The notes under the pieces: generated by a model | The model's input: the letters and a program-made list of their open reading frames with translations, nothing else | The model's database searches: none | Told to the model about the DNA's origin: nothing | Assembly (NCBI RefSeq): GCF_900168125.1 | Contig: NZ_FUZF01000019.1 | Span: 40,686-104,685 of the forward strand | DNA length: 64,000 nucleotides | Reading direction: 5' to 3' | DNA from: Sphingobacterium nematocida | GTDB taxonomy: Bacteria; Bacteroidota; Bacteroidia; Sphingobacteriales; Sphingobacteriaceae | Made by a program: the position numbers and the translations under genes | Shown here: in pieces, positions 52,592 to 62,139 of the stretch | Numbering within the stretch: position 1 is the first letter of the stretch | Layout of the letters: each line of letters begins with the position of its first letter

Positions 52592-54082
52592 TTATTTTTT
52601 CATCGTACCACTTTCAGCCAATCTCAAATGCCAGCTAAAGGCCTCTTCTAGCAAATGTGGTGTATGTCCACCTCGTTCGCAAGCTCGGTCAAAATAAGAC
52701 TGTAATTCCGCTCTATAATCCGGATGTACACAATTGTTTATTATCTGTTGAGCTCTCTCTCGAGGAGCCAATCCTCTTAAATCAGCCAATCCAATATCGG
52801 TAACCAAGATATCAACATCATGCTCTGTATGATCTACGTGAGACACCATCGGCAATACGTGCGAGATTGCATTCTCTTTGGAAGCCGCTTGTGTCACAAA
52901 AATACTGAGGTAAGCATTACGGGCAAAGTCTCCAGACCCGCCTATACCATTCATAATCTTTGTTCCGGAAACATGTGTCGAATTGACATTTCCATAAATA
53001 TCGAACTCTATCGCAGTATTAATCGCGATTATGCCGAGACGTCTTATCAAACCGGGTGTATTCGATATATTTTGAGGTCGTAACACAAATTTATCCCTAT
53101 AACGCTGTAAATTATCAAAAACGCGATGATAACAATCTTCCGATACCGTTATCGAAGAGGCAGAAGCAAAACTCAGCTTTCCAGAATCAATGAGGTCGAA
53201 TGTACTATCCTGCAACACTTCTGAAAACATCGTCAAGTCATAAAAGTTGCTATCTTTAAATCCCATCAATACCGCATTGGCGACTTTGCCAATTCCTGCT
53301 TGAATAGGAAGTAAACGATCCGTCAAATGTCCAAGTTTAACCTCATTTTCAAAAAACTCTAAGATATGTTTTGCAATAGAGGTAGTCTTCTTATCAGGTG
53401 CTGCGATATCCGCGGGACTATCCGTAATATTGGTAAAGACGATACCTATCACCTTTTCGGGATCCAAAGGAATTGTCTTTCTTCCGATTTTATTCCAGGG
53501 CGCTACAATTGGGATAACGTTACGATGCGGATAATTCTCAGCCTGATAGATGTCATGTATTCCATATACCTCTTCAGGTACTGCGGTATTGATCTCCAAA
53601 ATAACTTGTTTGGCCAACGCCGCAAAAGTGACCGAATTACCCACAGAGGTAGTCGGCACAATGCTTCCATCTCGATCGATATAGGCGACCTCCAGTATCG
53701 CAATATCAACAGGAGGAAGATTTTTATTGTGCAACAACTCAGCACTCTCACTCAAATGCTGATCAATAAACAGTACTTCGCCTGCATTAATTTTGTTTCG
53801 CAGTATCCGATCTACCTGAAATGGCATTCGCTTACTAAGAGCACCAGCTTCGGCCAACTTGCCGTCCGTATCATGGCCGAGAGAAGCCCCTGTCATTAAT
53901 GTTATTTTTACTCCTTCCTTCTTCGCCCTTTCGGCAAATGCCGGTAGGACTACTTTACTGTCACCTGCCTTTGTAAAACCGCTAGAGCCGACTACCATAC
54001 CGTCTTGGATAAATGCGGCTGCCTGTTCTGCAGTTATCACTTTATCCTGCAAAGTTTTTAAACGTATTCTTTCAATGCTCAT
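52592..54082 (-). CDS. Acetyl-CoA hydrolase/transferase family protein (succinate CoA-transferase type)
   Basis: A 496-residue class I CoA transferase. Marks are GFTKAGDSKVVLPAF near the N-terminus, the AVLMGFKDSNFYDL region and the glycine-rich NGIGGSGDFARNAYLSIF (about 377-394) around the CoA-binding site, with VTDIGLADLRGLAPRERAQ towards the end. The family moves CoA between acetate/propionate and succinate, linking acetate formation to the citric acid cycle; sucD in the same window handles succinyl-CoA. A single gene. Confidence 0.88.
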   Translation of the reverse strand: MSIERIRLKTLQDKVITAEQAAAFIQDGMVVGSSGFTKAGDSKVVLPAFAERAKKEGVKITLMTGASLGHDTDGKLAEAGALSKRMPFQVDRILRNKINAGEVLFIDQHLSESAELLHNKNLPPVDIAILEVAYIDRDGSIVPTTSVGNSVTFAALAKQVILEINTAVPEEVYGIHDIYQAENYPHRNVIPIVAPWNKIGRKTIPLDPEKVIGIVFTNITDSPADIAAPDKKTTSIAKHILEFFENEVKLGHLTDRLLPIQAGIGKVANAVLMGFKDSNFYDLTMFSEVLQDSTFDLIDSGKLSFASASSITVSEDCYHRVFDNLQRYRDKFVLRPQNISNTPGLIRRLGIIAINTAIEFDIYGNVNSTHVSGTKIMNGIGGSGDFARNAYLSIFVTQAASKENAISHVLPMVSHVDHTEHDVDILVTDIGLADLRGLAPRERAQQIINNCVHPDYRAELQSYFDRACERGGHTPHLLEEAFSWHLRLAESGTMKK

Positions 54083-54421
54083 TATTTTAAAATCTGGCTA
54101 TTTGTATCTTTCTATTAATCAAACAATTTACAATATTATAAATTAATAATATAGCTAAATTATTATATTCTGCCAGTAAATTATTGATTCCAATCAAAAA
54201 AAACATAACAGACTAATAATCAAACAAAAAACAGAATAAAAAAACGAAAGAAAACAACAGCCAAACATATTAACCCTCTAAAAATCAAATAGCTATAAAT
54301 GTTACTAGATAAAGACATGAACACTGTTTTACCACCTACTGTCTATTTTTTGAGTAAGCTAACACTTACTTTTTGGTATTGTAAGCAAAAAACAAGAAAT
54401 TTAGGCCTCAAATAATAAGCT
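54083..54421. other. 339-bp AT-rich divergent intergenic region
   Basis: It separates the CoA transferase gene from the AraC-type regulator. It is very AT-rich (TTAATAAT-like stretches around 54130-54170) and holds no open frame or clear hairpin. Promoters for both genes must lie here, but I cannot pick convincing TAnnTTTG elements. Confidence 0.4.
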
Positions 54422-55234
54422 ATGGAAAAGGAATATGTAAATAAGTATTACATGACCGATGTAGACGCATTTGAAGATAGTATTTATTGTCATCACGCGT
54501 TGATGGGCAATAATCACATCGAAGAGCATCTGCACAAAAAGGGACAATTTTTGTATACCGAAGGTGGTGTAGTATTCCTTAAAACCGCGGACAAGTCCTA
54601 TTTTTTACCCGCGCGTCATTACATTTGGATTCCTGCCGGCATTAAGCACAGCATTCACCCTAGCTCTTCTCATGTCGTCATGAGAAACCTATATTTTCCA
54701 AAATATGAGACAGACACTGATTTCTTCGATAAAATAAACATCTATCCCGTTAATGATTTGCTTATCGAGCTAATCATGTTTACAAATCGTTGGAACGGTA
54801 ATATATTTCCTGTCGAAGAACCTAAATATTCTATAGCAAAAGCTTTCAAATTAATTTTGCCTGAATTATCCCAGTCTGAGCTACCACTAGCACTACCTTA
54901 TCCTCAGCACGACAAACTAAAAGACATCGTTTCATTCTTAGAAAAGAATATTTCTGAAAATATTAGTTTCAAAGACCTATCCCAAAAATTTGATGTTAGT
55001 GAGCGTACACTAGCCCGTCTTTTTCAAAAAGAGCTAAATATGTCGTTTATCCAGTACTATACAATACTCCGAATGCTTACAGCCCTTCGTCTTCTATTAG
55101 ACGAAAGAATAAGTGTCAATGAAGCCGCTTTGAGAGTAGGATACAGCAGTCTTCCAACTTTTAGTAATACATTTAATAAGGTAATAGGTATACGTCCAAG
55201 TGACTATGTAAAACATCAAAACACATTATTATAA
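54422..55234 (+). CDS. AraC-family regulator with cupin sensor domain
   Basis: A 270-residue regulator. The N-terminal about 95 residues form a cupin (HIEEHLHKKGQFLYTEGG, HYIWIPAGIKHSIHP), which could hold a small ligand or metal through its histidines. The C-terminal part has the two helix-turn-helix motifs of AraC proteins (ISFKDLSQKFDVSERTLARLFQ and ISVNEAALRVGYSSLPTFSNTF; motif cores DVSERTLARLF and GYSSLPTFSNTF). It lies 18 bp before the DUF1080 lipoprotein gene and may control it. Confidence 0.88.
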   Translation: MEKEYVNKYYMTDVDAFEDSIYCHHALMGNNHIEEHLHKKGQFLYTEGGVVFLKTADKSYFLPARHYIWIPAGIKHSIHPSSSHVVMRNLYFPKYETDTDFFDKINIYPVNDLLIELIMFTNRWNGNIFPVEEPKYSIAKAFKLILPELSQSELPLALPYPQHDKLKDIVSFLEKNISENISFKDLSQKFDVSERTLARLFQKELNMSFIQYYTILRMLTALRLLLDERISVNEAALRVGYSSLPTFSNTFNKVIGIRPSDYVKHQNTLL

Positions 55235-55252
55235 ACAACATACAATAATCAT

Positions 55253-56125
55253 ATGAACCTAAAACCTTTTTTTACAGCGGTACTAACTACCGCGACTTTA
55301 TTATCTTGTAACACGGTCAAGAGTACGTCCAATCCAGTTGCTAAAGTCCCCAATCCCATACAACTATTTAATGGCAAAGACATAAAAGACTGGACTGTTA
55401 AAATTCGATCACACGAAGTTGGAGAAAATTACCAGAATACATTTCGTGTAGAAGATGGCTTATTAAAAGTACGCTATGATGGATATGAGAACTTTGACCA
55501 ACAATATGGACATCTAGGTTACAATAAACCCTATGGCTATTATGTACTCCGTCTTGAATACCGATTTGTAGGAGATCAGGCAAAAGGAGGTGAAGGCTGG
55601 GCTTGGCGCAATAGTGGAGCGATGCTACACAGTCAATCGCCTAATACGATGTTAAAAAACCAAGATTTCCCAATTTCTATCGAAGCTCAATTACTAGGTG
55701 GAGATAACACCCCTACTTCTATACGTACCACTTCTAATCTATGTACCCCTGGCACAAACGTTGTGTATCGCAATGAACTATTCACTCCACATTGTGTCAA
55801 TTCAAATTCGAAGACCTATCATGGAGATCAATGGGTCACAGCAGATTTTATTGTATTAGGAGATTCTGTAATACGACATGTACTTGAAGGTGAGACTGTC
55901 CTTGAATATTATAAACCTCAAATCGGGGGAGGAAATGTAAGTAATTACGACAAAACACAGAAGAAAGATGGCGAGCTACTTAAATCGGGTTTTATTTACT
56001 TACAATCAGAAAGTCATCCGATTGATTTTAGAAAAGTCGAACTGTATGACTTAGAAGTTTACAAAAACAACCCGGGACAGCTAAAAACAGTCACAGAGGC
56101 TATAATCAATACGAAGAGGCATTAA
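55253..56125 (+). CDS. DUF1080 (3-keto-disaccharide hydrolase fold) lipoprotein
   Basis: A 290-residue lipoprotein (signal ending TLLSC-NTV). The DUF1080 jelly-roll begins with QLFNGKDIKDWTVKI (about 42), followed by NTFRVEDGLLKVRYDG, WAWRNSGAMLHSQSP and the C-terminal SGFIYLQSESHPIDFRKVELYDL. Members of this family hydrolyse 3-keto-glycosides or bind glycans. The neighbouring AraC-type regulator supports an inducible sugar-related role; the substrate is unknown. Confidence 0.88.
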   Translation: MNLKPFFTAVLTTATLLSCNTVKSTSNPVAKVPNPIQLFNGKDIKDWTVKIRSHEVGENYQNTFRVEDGLLKVRYDGYENFDQQYGHLGYNKPYGYYVLRLEYRFVGDQAKGGEGWAWRNSGAMLHSQSPNTMLKNQDFPISIEAQLLGGDNTPTSIRTTSNLCTPGTNVVYRNELFTPHCVNSNSKTYHGDQWVTADFIVLGDSVIRHVLEGETVLEYYKPQIGGGNVSNYDKTQKKDGELLKSGFIYLQSESHPIDFRKVELYDLEVYKNNPGQLKTVTEAIINTKRH

Positions 56126-56145
56126 TTAAAGCCTCTTCTACAAAT

Positions 56146-56175
56146 AAAAAAAGGATGCCTAAGCATCCTTTTTTA
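56146..56175. terminator. Terminator between DUF1080 gene and rpsT
   Basis: AAGGATGC at 56151-56158 pairs with GCATCCTT at 56163-56170, with an A-run before and a T-run after, so it works in both directions. A second inverted repeat (GAAGAGGC 56113-56120, GCCTCTTC 56131-56138) overlaps the DUF1080 stop codon. Confidence 0.88.
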
Positions 56176-56192
56176 TATTCTTTCGTAAAAGA

Positions 56193-56447
56193 CTACGCTA
56201 ATTTGTTAACAAATTTTGTCAACTTAGATTTGTTGTTTGAAGCCTTTTTCTTGTGGATAACATTTTTCTTAGCCAAACGATCTAACATAGAAACTACGCG
56301 TGGTAATAACGCTTTAGCTTCTTCAGCAGAAGTTGTAGTACGTAATTTTTTAATCGCGTTACGTGTAGTTTTTGCTTGGTAACGGTTTCTTAGACGCTTC
56401 GCAGCGTTAGCTCTAATTCTTTTAATCGCTGATTTATGATTTGCCAT
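56193..56447 (-). CDS. rpsT: 30S ribosomal protein S20
   Basis: An 84-residue basic protein that binds 16S rRNA early in 30S assembly. The start MANHKSAIKRIRANAAKRLRN (core MANHKSAIKRIR) and the C-terminal IHKKKASNNKSKLTKFVNKL are diagnostic. It is monocistronic, with a promoter at 56495-56524 and a terminator at 56146-56175. No Shine-Dalgarno sequence precedes the ATG. Confidence 0.96.
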   Translation of the reverse strand: MANHKSAIKRIRANAAKRLRNRYQAKTTRNAIKKLRTTTSAEEAKALLPRVVSMLDRLAKKNVIHKKKASNNKSKLTKFVNKLA

Positions 56448-56494
56448 TTCTCTTAGCTATATTTTATTATACTTTTTATACTAAATTCGGATTG

Positions 56495-56524
56495 CAAAAA
56501 TAACCAGTATTATCCAATATTCAA
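56495..56524 (-). promoter_or_regulatory. Promoter of rpsT
   Basis: On the minus strand TTG at 56524-56522 is followed after 19 bp by TATTTTTG at 56502-56495. The leader to the ATG at 56447 would be about 40 nt. Confidence 0.7.
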
Positions 56525-56607
56525 AATCTATTTTAAAGTTTTATTTTAAGATGCCTACAAACACGATACAAATTACCAGATATCTTCCTTTTTACATTTT
56601 TACTATT

Positions 56608-56615
56608 TAATTTTG
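56608..56615 (+). promoter_or_regulatory. -7 promoter element before the SpoU methyltransferase gene
   Basis: TAATTTTG fits TAnnTTTG and ends 3 bp before the ATG at 56619, so the transcript is probably leaderless. The TTG inside it is the false earlier start of the reading frame. Confidence 0.5.
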
Positions 56616-56618
56616 TAC

Positions 56619-57167
56619 ATGCAAAAACTTTCAATGGATCAGTTGAATCGCGCCGATGTACCCTCATTTAAAGCGCAGGAAAAAACTCCTATCGTATTAG
56701 TATTAGACAATGTTCGCAGTATGCATAACGTTGGTTCGACATTTAGAACGGCCGACGGCTTTGGTCTAACAAAAATTATATTGTGTGGTATTACAGCTCA
56801 ACCACCACATCGCGAAATAGAAAAAACTGCATTAGGTGCTACACAATCTGTAGAATGGAAACATTACGATAATAATATAGAAGCCATTCAAGAACTAAAA
56901 AATGAGGGCTATAAAATTTATGCAATAGAACAAGTATCTAATTCGATATCTCTGCCAGACTTTGTCCCATCTCTTGATCACAAATATGCGCTAATATTTG
57001 GAAACGAAGTAAACGGAGTTGATGAAAAACTCTTGCCCTTAGTAGATGGCTGTATCGAAGTGCCACAGTTTGGCACCAAACATTCCTTCAATGTCTCGGT
57101 TACAGTGGGGGTCGTATCTTGGGATTTGCTATCCAAGATGAAGTTTTCTAACAAAAAGTCCGATTAG
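56619..57167 (+). CDS. TrmH/SpoU-family RNA 2'-O-methyltransferase
   Basis: A 182-residue SPOUT methyltransferase. Motif 1 is LDNVRSMHNVGSTFRTADGFG (core NVRSMHNVGSTFRTAD), motif 2 ALIFGNEVNGV and motif 3 the knotted IEVPQFGTKHSFNVSVTVGV (core PQFGTKHSFNVSV). No N-terminal RNA-binding domain is present, so it is of the short type that methylates tRNA or rRNA ribose; the site cannot be told. Start ATG 56619. Confidence 0.9.
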   Translation: MQKLSMDQLNRADVPSFKAQEKTPIVLVLDNVRSMHNVGSTFRTADGFGLTKIILCGITAQPPHREIEKTALGATQSVEWKHYDNNIEAIQELKNEGYKIYAIEQVSNSISLPDFVPSLDHKYALIFGNEVNGVDEKLLPLVDGCIEVPQFGTKHSFNVSVTVGVVSWDLLSKMKFSNKKSD

Positions 57168-57202
57168 CATCCCCATAATTTCCAGAAGTCATTACAAAAT
57201 AG

Positions 57203-57210
57203 TAGATTTG
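57203..57210 (+). promoter_or_regulatory. -7 promoter element of sucD
   Basis: TAGATTTG fits TAnnTTTG, 20 bp before the sucD ATG at 57231. No clear -33 TTG is seen upstream. Confidence 0.5.
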
Positions 57211-57230
57211 CTCTGCAAAAAAATAGAACA

Positions 57231-58103
57231 ATGAGTGTATTAGTAAATAAAGATTCAAAAGTTATCGTTCAGGGTTTTACTGGAACAGAAGGCACTTACC
57301 ATGCTTCTCAAATGATTGAGTATGGTACTCAGGTTGTAGGTGGTGTAACACCAGGTAAAGGTGGTCAGTCCCACTTGGATCGTCCAGTATTCAACACTGT
57401 ACAAGATGCAGTAGATAATACCGGAGCTAATGTTTCCATCATTTTTGTACCTCCAGCATTTGCAGCAGATGCTATTATGGAAGCAGCAGCGGCAGGAATC
57501 GCTTTAATCGTTTGTATTACGGAAGGTATTCCTACTAAAGATATGATTCAAGTAAAATCTTACTTGAGTGACAAAAACTCTCGTTTAATCGGCCCTAACT
57601 GTCCTGGAATCATCACTGCTGAAGAAGCTAAAATAGGTATCATGCCAGGATTTATCTTCAAAAAAGGTAAGGTAGGAGTTGTTTCTAAATCAGGAACATT
57701 AACATATGAAGCAGTAGATCAAACCGTTAAAGCTGGCTTAGGAATTACAACGGCAATCGGAATCGGTGGAGACCCTATCATTGGAACAACTACTAAAGAA
57801 GCTGTTGAATTATTAATGAACGATCCAGAAACTGAAGCAATCATCATGATTGGTGAAATCGGTGGAGGAATGGAAGCTGAAGCAGCTCATTGGATCAAAG
57901 AAAACGGAACTAAACCTGTTGTTGGCTTTATCGCTGGACAAACAGCGCCTCCAGGACGTCGTATGGGACACGCAGGAGCAATTGTTGGTGGAGCAGATGA
58001 TACAGCAGAAGCTAAGATGAAAATCATGCGTGAGTGCGGTATCCGCGTTGTAGAATCACCTGCTGAAATTGGAAAAGCTATTGCAGAAGAATTAGCTAAA
58101 TAA
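57231..58103 (+). CDS. sucD: Succinate--CoA ligase, alpha subunit
   Basis: A 290-residue subunit that binds CoA and carries the phosphohistidine in the step succinyl-CoA to succinate with ATP or GTP formation. Marks: VQGFTGTEGTYHASQM (CoA-binding Rossmann part), GGVTPGKGGQSH, IGPNCPGIIT, and the active His in MGHAGAIVGG (about 246). No sucC lies next to it; in this lineage the two genes are often apart. Codon use is biased towards highly expressed forms. A strong terminator follows. Confidence 0.96.
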   Translation: MSVLVNKDSKVIVQGFTGTEGTYHASQMIEYGTQVVGGVTPGKGGQSHLDRPVFNTVQDAVDNTGANVSIIFVPPAFAADAIMEAAAAGIALIVCITEGIPTKDMIQVKSYLSDKNSRLIGPNCPGIITAEEAKIGIMPGFIFKKGKVGVVSKSGTLTYEAVDQTVKAGLGITTAIGIGGDPIIGTTTKEAVELLMNDPETEAIIMIGEIGGGMEAEAAHWIKENGTKPVVGFIAGQTAPPGRRMGHAGAIVGGADDTAEAKMKIMRECGIRVVESPAEIGKAIAEELAK

Positions 58104-58123
58104 GCTATCTCAATTTATATAAT

Positions 58124-58156
58124 AAAAAAGGCTTCATTTAAAATGAAGCCTTTTTT
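58124..58156. terminator. Terminator between sucD and the DinB-family gene
   Basis: AAAAAAGGCTTCATTT (to 58139) pairs with AAATGAAGCCTTTTTT (58141-58156); A- and T-runs on the two sides allow use in both directions. The genes converge on it. Confidence 0.92.
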
Positions 58157-58160
58157 ATTA

Positions 58161-58661
58161 CTAGCCTTTATTCATATCGTCCGCAGATGGACCGTATATC
58201 CCTGGTACAGGAATATCTAATAACCGTAAATATAGTGATAGCTGCCCCCTATGATGAATAAGATGATTCTGAATTATAAAACGCATTGCACCGATTTTGG
58301 GCATCTCTGCTATAACATGATCTCCCGCGCGTAAACGCCACATTGAAGACCAATCCTCCTCTGTTAACGAATTGATCATTGCAACATTCTTATCATACCC
58401 TTGATCAAGCACTTCCTTTATTGCGTTTATACTTGTCGCTTTAAGTGGGACATAATGCTTTTTAAAATCAAACTCAGCCATCCCTAAGGCGGCATACACC
58501 CAATTATGCAACTCGACAACATGAGCTGCTAATTCTCCAACTGTCATTGATTTGGTATGCGGCCTCCAATCCAAATGCTCATCTTTCAATCTACCTATAA
58601 TACGTCTTGTATTCTCTGTTTCTCGTTCTAACTCGACTAAAAATCCTTGCTTTAACCCCAT
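58161..58661 (-). CDS. DinB-like (YfiT/DUF664) four-helix protein
   Basis: A 166-residue protein of the DinB/YfiT metal-binding four-helix-bundle superfamily. The three His ligands appear in GELAAHVVELHNW (about 48-55) and QNHLIHHRGQLSLYLR (about 132-141). Members serve as thiol transferases or stress-induced enzymes; the reaction here is not known. Confidence 0.87.
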   Translation of the reverse strand: MGLKQGFLVELERETENTRRIIGRLKDEHLDWRPHTKSMTVGELAAHVVELHNWVYAALGMAEFDFKKHYVPLKATSINAIKEVLDQGYDKNVAMINSLTEEDWSSMWRLRAGDHVIAEMPKIGAMRFIIQNHLIHHRGQLSLYLRLLDIPVPGIYGPSADDMNKG

Positions 58662-58745
58662 GACATTTTAAAATTTGTGTAGCCCAATTTAGAAAAATTA
58701 GTATAATTCGCTATATTCAATTGTAATTTGAATACCATTTTATTT

Positions 58746-60605
58746 ATGAAAAAATTATTTACCCTAAGCCTGCTCCTTTTACTCATTAATTTTCTTCGGG
58801 CGCAGGAGGTTAATGAAACTTACATTAAGGCACATTATGACAAAATAGAAGAATATATCCCTATGCGAGATGGAACCAAACTATTCACATCTATTTATGT
58901 TCCTAAAAACAACAGCACGAAATACCCCATATTATTAAACAGAACCCCCTATACTGTAGCTCCATATGGCATTGACAAATACAAGAAAAGCTTGGGCAAT
59001 TTTGACGAAATGGCGATAGCTTCCTATATTTTTGTATATCAAGATGTGCGGGGCAAATGGATGAGCGAAGGCACATTTGAAGACATCAGACCCACACGAA
59101 CAAAAGAAAACAAGCATAAAATAGACGAAAGTACAGACACCTATGACACCATAGATTGGCTCATAAAAAATGTTAAGAATAACAACGGAAAGGTAGGAAT
59201 GTATGGCATCTCTTACCCCGGATTCTATTCTACAGTGTCACTTATTGGTTCACACCCGGCTCTAAAAGCAGTCTCCCCGCAAGCACCGGTTACCGATTGG
59301 TTTATTGGAGATGATTTTCATCATGGAGGTGCGTTATTTCTTATTGATGCCTTTCGGTTCATGTACACCTTTGACGCTCCCAGACCTGCACCTATCACTA
59401 ACGAGCAAGGTCCAAAAGGGTTTAATCTACCTTCAAAAGATTGGTACAAGTTCTTTCTAGATAATCCTACACTCAGCGAATTAAAAACGAAGTACTTAAA
59501 TCATACAGTCAAATTCTGGGATAACCTTGCCAAGCACAGCACCCTAGATACTTTCTGGAACAATCGTACCATTACACAGCATCTGAATGCTGTGAAACCA
59601 GCCGTGATGGTAGTAGGTGGTCTTTTTGATGCCGAGGACACTTATGGTGCTTTTGAAACCTATAAACAGATTGAACAAAGAAATACCAAGAACAACAACA
59701 TCTTAGTTATGGGGCCTTGGTTTCATGGTGGCTGGGTACGTACAAAGGGAGATTCTTTTGGTGACATTAAGTTTAATCAAGAAACCAGCACGTATTATCA
59801 AGAGAACTTTGAACTTCCTTTCTTTGAATACTACCTTAAAGGAAAAGGCAATTTTGATCCTGCAGAAGCTAATATATTTATAACAGGTGCTAATAAATGG
59901 CATCAATTTTCGCAATGGCCACCCAAAGAAGCCAAAATGACTTCACTCTACCTTAATGAAGACAAAAAATTGACAGAAAAGGCAAATGATCAACAAAACA
60001 AATATATCGAATACACGAGTGATCCCAAAAAACCTATTCCTTCTCAAGATCGAATATTCACAAATCGTACCAGGGAATATATGATAGCAGATCAACGCTT
60101 TGCGGCAAACAGACCTGACGTAATGGTGTTTGAAACAGAAGTTCTAACACAAGATCTGACCATGGTAGGTCCTATACAAGCCGACCTCTATGTCTCCATG
60201 ACAGGTACGGATGCTGATTTCATCGTAAAGGTGATCGATGTGTATCCAGATACCTCGAGTGCTATTTCTCCATTGAATACAGAAACAGTTATGCAGAATT
60301 ATCAAATGTTGGTTCGAGGTGAAATATTGCGTGGTAAATTTAGAAATAGTTTCAGTTTACCAGAACCATTCAAACCCAATGAAATCACCAATGTAAAAGT
60401 AAATCTACCTGACGTAGCTCATACTTTTAAAAAAGGTCATAAAATAATGGTTCAAGTACAACACAGTTGGTTTCCTTTGGCAGATAGAAATCCCAATCAA
60501 TTTATGGATATATACAAAGCAAAGGCTGAAGACTACATCAAAAACTCACACCGCATATACTTTGATAAATCAGCAGCCAGCAAAATAAACTTCTCTATTT
60601 TATAA
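58746..60605 (+). CDS. CocE/NonD-family exported hydrolase
   Basis: A 619-residue protein with a signal peptide ending NFLRAQ. The alpha/beta-hydrolase domain has GMYGISYPGFYSTVS with the nucleophile Ser in GISYPG (about 158), DAEDTYGAFETY with the Asp, and GPWFHGGW with the His. The C-terminal jelly-roll begins about residue 400 and ends VQVQHSWFPLADRNPNQF. The family contains cocaine esterase, glutaryl-7-ACA acylases and X-Pro dipeptidyl peptidases; which substrate is used is unknown. Start ATG 58746; the earlier TTG lies in a TAATTTG promoter-like element. Confidence 0.9.
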   Translation: MKKLFTLSLLLLLINFLRAQEVNETYIKAHYDKIEEYIPMRDGTKLFTSIYVPKNNSTKYPILLNRTPYTVAPYGIDKYKKSLGNFDEMAIASYIFVYQDVRGKWMSEGTFEDIRPTRTKENKHKIDESTDTYDTIDWLIKNVKNNNGKVGMYGISYPGFYSTVSLIGSHPALKAVSPQAPVTDWFIGDDFHHGGALFLIDAFRFMYTFDAPRPAPITNEQGPKGFNLPSKDWYKFFLDNPTLSELKTKYLNHTVKFWDNLAKHSTLDTFWNNRTITQHLNAVKPAVMVVGGLFDAEDTYGAFETYKQIEQRNTKNNNILVMGPWFHGGWVRTKGDSFGDIKFNQETSTYYQENFELPFFEYYLKGKGNFDPAEANIFITGANKWHQFSQWPPKEAKMTSLYLNEDKKLTEKANDQQNKYIEYTSDPKKPIPSQDRIFTNRTREYMIADQRFAANRPDVMVFETEVLTQDLTMVGPIQADLYVSMTGTDADFIVKVIDVYPDTSSAISPLNTETVMQNYQMLVRGEILRGKFRNSFSLPEPFKPNEITNVKVNLPDVAHTFKKGHKIMVQVQHSWFPLADRNPNQFMDIYKAKAEDYIKNSHRIYFDKSAASKINFSIL

Positions 60606-60640
60606 ACAGTAAGGGCGCATTTACACGCGCCCTTACTGTT
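60605..60640. terminator. Terminator between the CocE-type gene and putP
   Basis: AACAGTAAGGGCGC (60605-60618) pairs perfectly with GCGCCCTTACTGTT (60627-60640), a 14-bp stem with an 8-nt loop. T-runs are short. The convergent genes share it. Confidence 0.85.
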
Positions 60641-60642
60641 TA

Positions 60643-62139
60643 TTATGAGTTAACAATTTTCTTAACTTCATCGAATTCATCTTGAATTTCCTTGTTAACA
60701 GGTTTGCTAAATAAAGAAACAACAATTATTGTTAAAAAACTTAAAACAAAGCCTGGTATGATTTCATATACTGCTTTATAATTGTGCGGCACATATACCC
60801 ATAGTAAGACCACAACTCCTCCAACCAACATTCCTAACAAACCTGCCAATGCTGTAGTACGCTTCGACAATAGTGAAAGAACGATCAACGGTCCGAAAGC
60901 TGCACCAAAGCCAGCCCAGGCATTCCCGACAAGATTCAGAATGCTATCCTTCGGATTCAAAGACAATAACAGCGCGACTACAGCTACGATAAGCACAGAA
61001 AGACGACTTACCACCAACATGCTCTTAGCAGAGGCCTTTCTGTTGAAAAATGCCTTATAGATATCTTCCGTCATAGAACTCGAGGTAACCAACAACTGAG
61101 AAGAAATCGTACTCATTACTGCTGCTAATATTGCAGAAAGTAAAAATCCTCCAATCAACGGATGGAACAATACCCTAGACAAATGTATAAAGATAGTCTC
61201 CGCCATTTCTTTCGACCCATCAAAACTAGCCATTTTAACCTGGTCAAACTTATACAAATAGGCTATCCCAAAAAGTCCCACCAACATCGCTCCGCCAACG
61301 GTAAAAATCATCCAACTAATACCTATCCGTCTAGCTTTAGTTATATCTTTAATATTTCCTATAGCCATGAAGCGAACAAGGATATGCGGCTGTCCAAAAT
61401 ACCCCAGCCCCCAAGCCAACAGAGACACTACAGAAACCGCTGTCGTGCCCTTTAGAAGGTCAAGGTAATTGACATCCTTTTGTTTAATAATATCCAAGGT
61501 AGTACCTAAGCCACCAATTTGGGCAACTACGACAATAGGAATAATTACTAAAGCTGTAACCATTATAGTTCCTTGAACAAAATCTGTTAAACTCACAGCT
61601 AAAAAGCCTCCTAAAAAGGTATAGAGTACCACGACAAAAGTTGTCAAAAAAAGTCCTGTATAATAATCTATTCCAAATGCTGATTCAAAAAGTCTCCCCC
61701 CAGAAACCATACCTGCTGACGTATAAAGCGTAAAAAAGACCAAAATCAATATCGAAGAACAGATCTTAAGTAACTGTGTTTTATCACGAAAACGATTCTC
61801 AAAGAAAACTGGCAAAGTTATAGCGTTATTAGCTACCTCCGTATAAACACGAAGACGGGGTGCAACGATTACATAGTTCAAAAAAGCACCAGTTGTTAAT
61901 CCAATAGCGATCCATGCACTTGACAAACCGGAGAGATACATAGCGCCCGGTAAACCCATCAACAGCCATCCACTCATATCTGCCGCACCAGCAGAAAGCG
62001 CCGTCACCGCGGCCCCCATTTTTCGGCCTCCGATTAAAAACTCCTCAGAGTTACTCGTCGACTTTCTCCAAGAATAAACGCCTATTCCTATCATCAGCAA
62101 CATGTACAATCCGATAGAGATTAGTTCATATACATTCAT
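60643..62139 (-). CDS. putP: Sodium/proline symporter
   Basis: A 498-residue member of the sodium:solute symporter family with about 13 membrane segments. The N-terminal EFLIGGRKMGAAVTALSAGAADMSGWLLMGLPG region (core SAGAADMSGWLLMGLPG) holds the Na-binding and proline-specific residues of PutP, and AWGLGYFGQPHILVRFMAI and LAAVMSTISSQLLVTSSSMTEDIY (core AAVMSTISSQLLVTSS) are diagnostic. It would import proline with Na+. A single gene. Confidence 0.92.
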   Translation of the reverse strand: MNVYELISIGLYMLLMIGIGVYSWRKSTSNSEEFLIGGRKMGAAVTALSAGAADMSGWLLMGLPGAMYLSGLSSAWIAIGLTTGAFLNYVIVAPRLRVYTEVANNAITLPVFFENRFRDKTQLLKICSSILILVFFTLYTSAGMVSGGRLFESAFGIDYYTGLFLTTFVVVLYTFLGGFLAVSLTDFVQGTIMVTALVIIPIVVVAQIGGLGTTLDIIKQKDVNYLDLLKGTTAVSVVSLLAWGLGYFGQPHILVRFMAIGNIKDITKARRIGISWMIFTVGGAMLVGLFGIAYLYKFDQVKMASFDGSKEMAETIFIHLSRVLFHPLIGGFLLSAILAAVMSTISSQLLVTSSSMTEDIYKAFFNRKASAKSMLVVSRLSVLIVAVVALLLSLNPKDSILNLVGNAWAGFGAAFGPLIVLSLLSKRTTALAGLLGMLVGGVVVLLWVYVPHNYKAVYEIIPGFVLSFLTIIVVSLFSKPVNKEIQDEFDEVKKIVNS

